A DNA stretch of 7,113 bases. Source: Syntrophaceae bacterium UBA2208. GTDB taxonomy: Bacteria; Desulfobacterota; BSN033; UBA1163. The translations under genes and the position numbers were made by a program. This document shows positions 7,028-7,113 of the stretch, one piece after another. The notes below the pieces were generated by a model. That model did no database searches. It worked only from the letters and a program-made list of their open reading frames with translations, and had not been told where the DNA came from. The DNA lies in NCBI GenBank assembly GCA_002327885.1, contig DCUS01000135.1, positions 2,980 through 10,092 of the forward strand. The letters run 5' to 3'. Every line of letters starts with the position of its first letter. Within the stretch, counting starts at the first letter, position 1.

Positions 7028-7113
7028 AGACCATTTTTAAAAAATGAGAGAGGAGCTTCCTGGTCTCATATTGAACTACTAAATTTTCACTGGCCATTTT
7101 GCCGTGATGATGA
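7028..7113. other. post-korA tail with short hairpins and no korB start
   Basis: ATGAGA (7044-7049) pairs with TCTCAT (7064-7069), enclosing AGGA (7051-7054) paired with TCCT (7058-7061). Alternatively AGACCA (7028-7033) pairs with TGGTCT (7061-7066), which excludes the outer part of the first fold. There is no U-run right after either fold, so termination is only possible, not shown. The ATG at 7044 opens a 12-codon frame without a ribosome binding site. No start resembling KorB is present before the window ends. Confidence 0.4.

Noticed and set aside
7044..7082. 12-codon frame MREELPGLILNY as a truncated korB start
   Set aside because: It has no ribosome binding site and no KorB signature such as the early CPGCG motif; too short to support.
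1..7113. CRISPR array, tRNA or rRNA genes
   Set aside because: I see no regularly spaced direct repeats, no tRNA cloverleaf and no rRNA-like conserved stretches.

Overview
The window carries six protein-coding genes from a bacterium. Five lie on the + strand and one on the - strand. The gene set is a K+-dependent membrane pyrophosphatase, a DUF488-family protein, an orphan beta-ketoacyl-ACP synthase, NADP-type isocitrate dehydrogenase, and two subunits (delta and alpha) of a 2-oxoacid:ferredoxin oxidoreductase. This points to an anaerobic, energy-limited bacterium that uses ferredoxin-linked carbon metabolism and recovers energy from pyrophosphate. A Thermodesulfobacteriota (former Deltaproteobacteria) or Nitrospirota-like source fits, but that is inference from gene content and moderate base composition. 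Nothing in the window fixes the taxon.

Layout. Positions 1-355 are an AT-rich leader with no gene; it holds an 8-bp inverted repeat and a good sigma-70-type promoter, followed by a strong ribosome binding site for hppA (356-2422). A perfect 14-bp stem-loop at 2451-2488 separates hppA from the convergent DUF488 gene (2540-2926, - strand). A 140-base divergent intergenic region, with a -35-like box for each direction only a few bases apart, leads into the ketosynthase gene (3067-4299). A short palindromic repeat supplies the last codons and stop of that gene and sits just before icd (4330-5547). A perfect TTGACA box overlaps the icd stop codon and may start a separate transcript for korD (5620-5925) and korA (5861-7027). 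These two overlap by 65 bases, and both begin with GTG as called. The 86 bases after korA contain competing short hairpins and no recognisable start of korB.

How the genes work together. Isocitrate dehydrogenase interconverts isocitrate and 2-oxoglutarate with NADP(H). The Kor complex interconverts 2-oxoglutarate and succinyl-CoA with ferredoxin. Adjacent icd and kor genes therefore form a TCA-cycle module that can run oxidatively or reductively. The pyrophosphatase turns PPi from biosynthesis (acyl/aminoacyl activation, nucleic acid synthesis) into an ion gradient. The ketosynthase has an intact catalytic triad but no partner fatty-acid genes here, so its product is unknown.

I found no CRISPR array, tRNA, rRNA or complete mobile element. 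I see no convincing new multi-gene system. The points most worth checking are the repeat-derived 3' end of the ketosynthase gene, the korD/korA overlap and start choice, and the interruption after korA.
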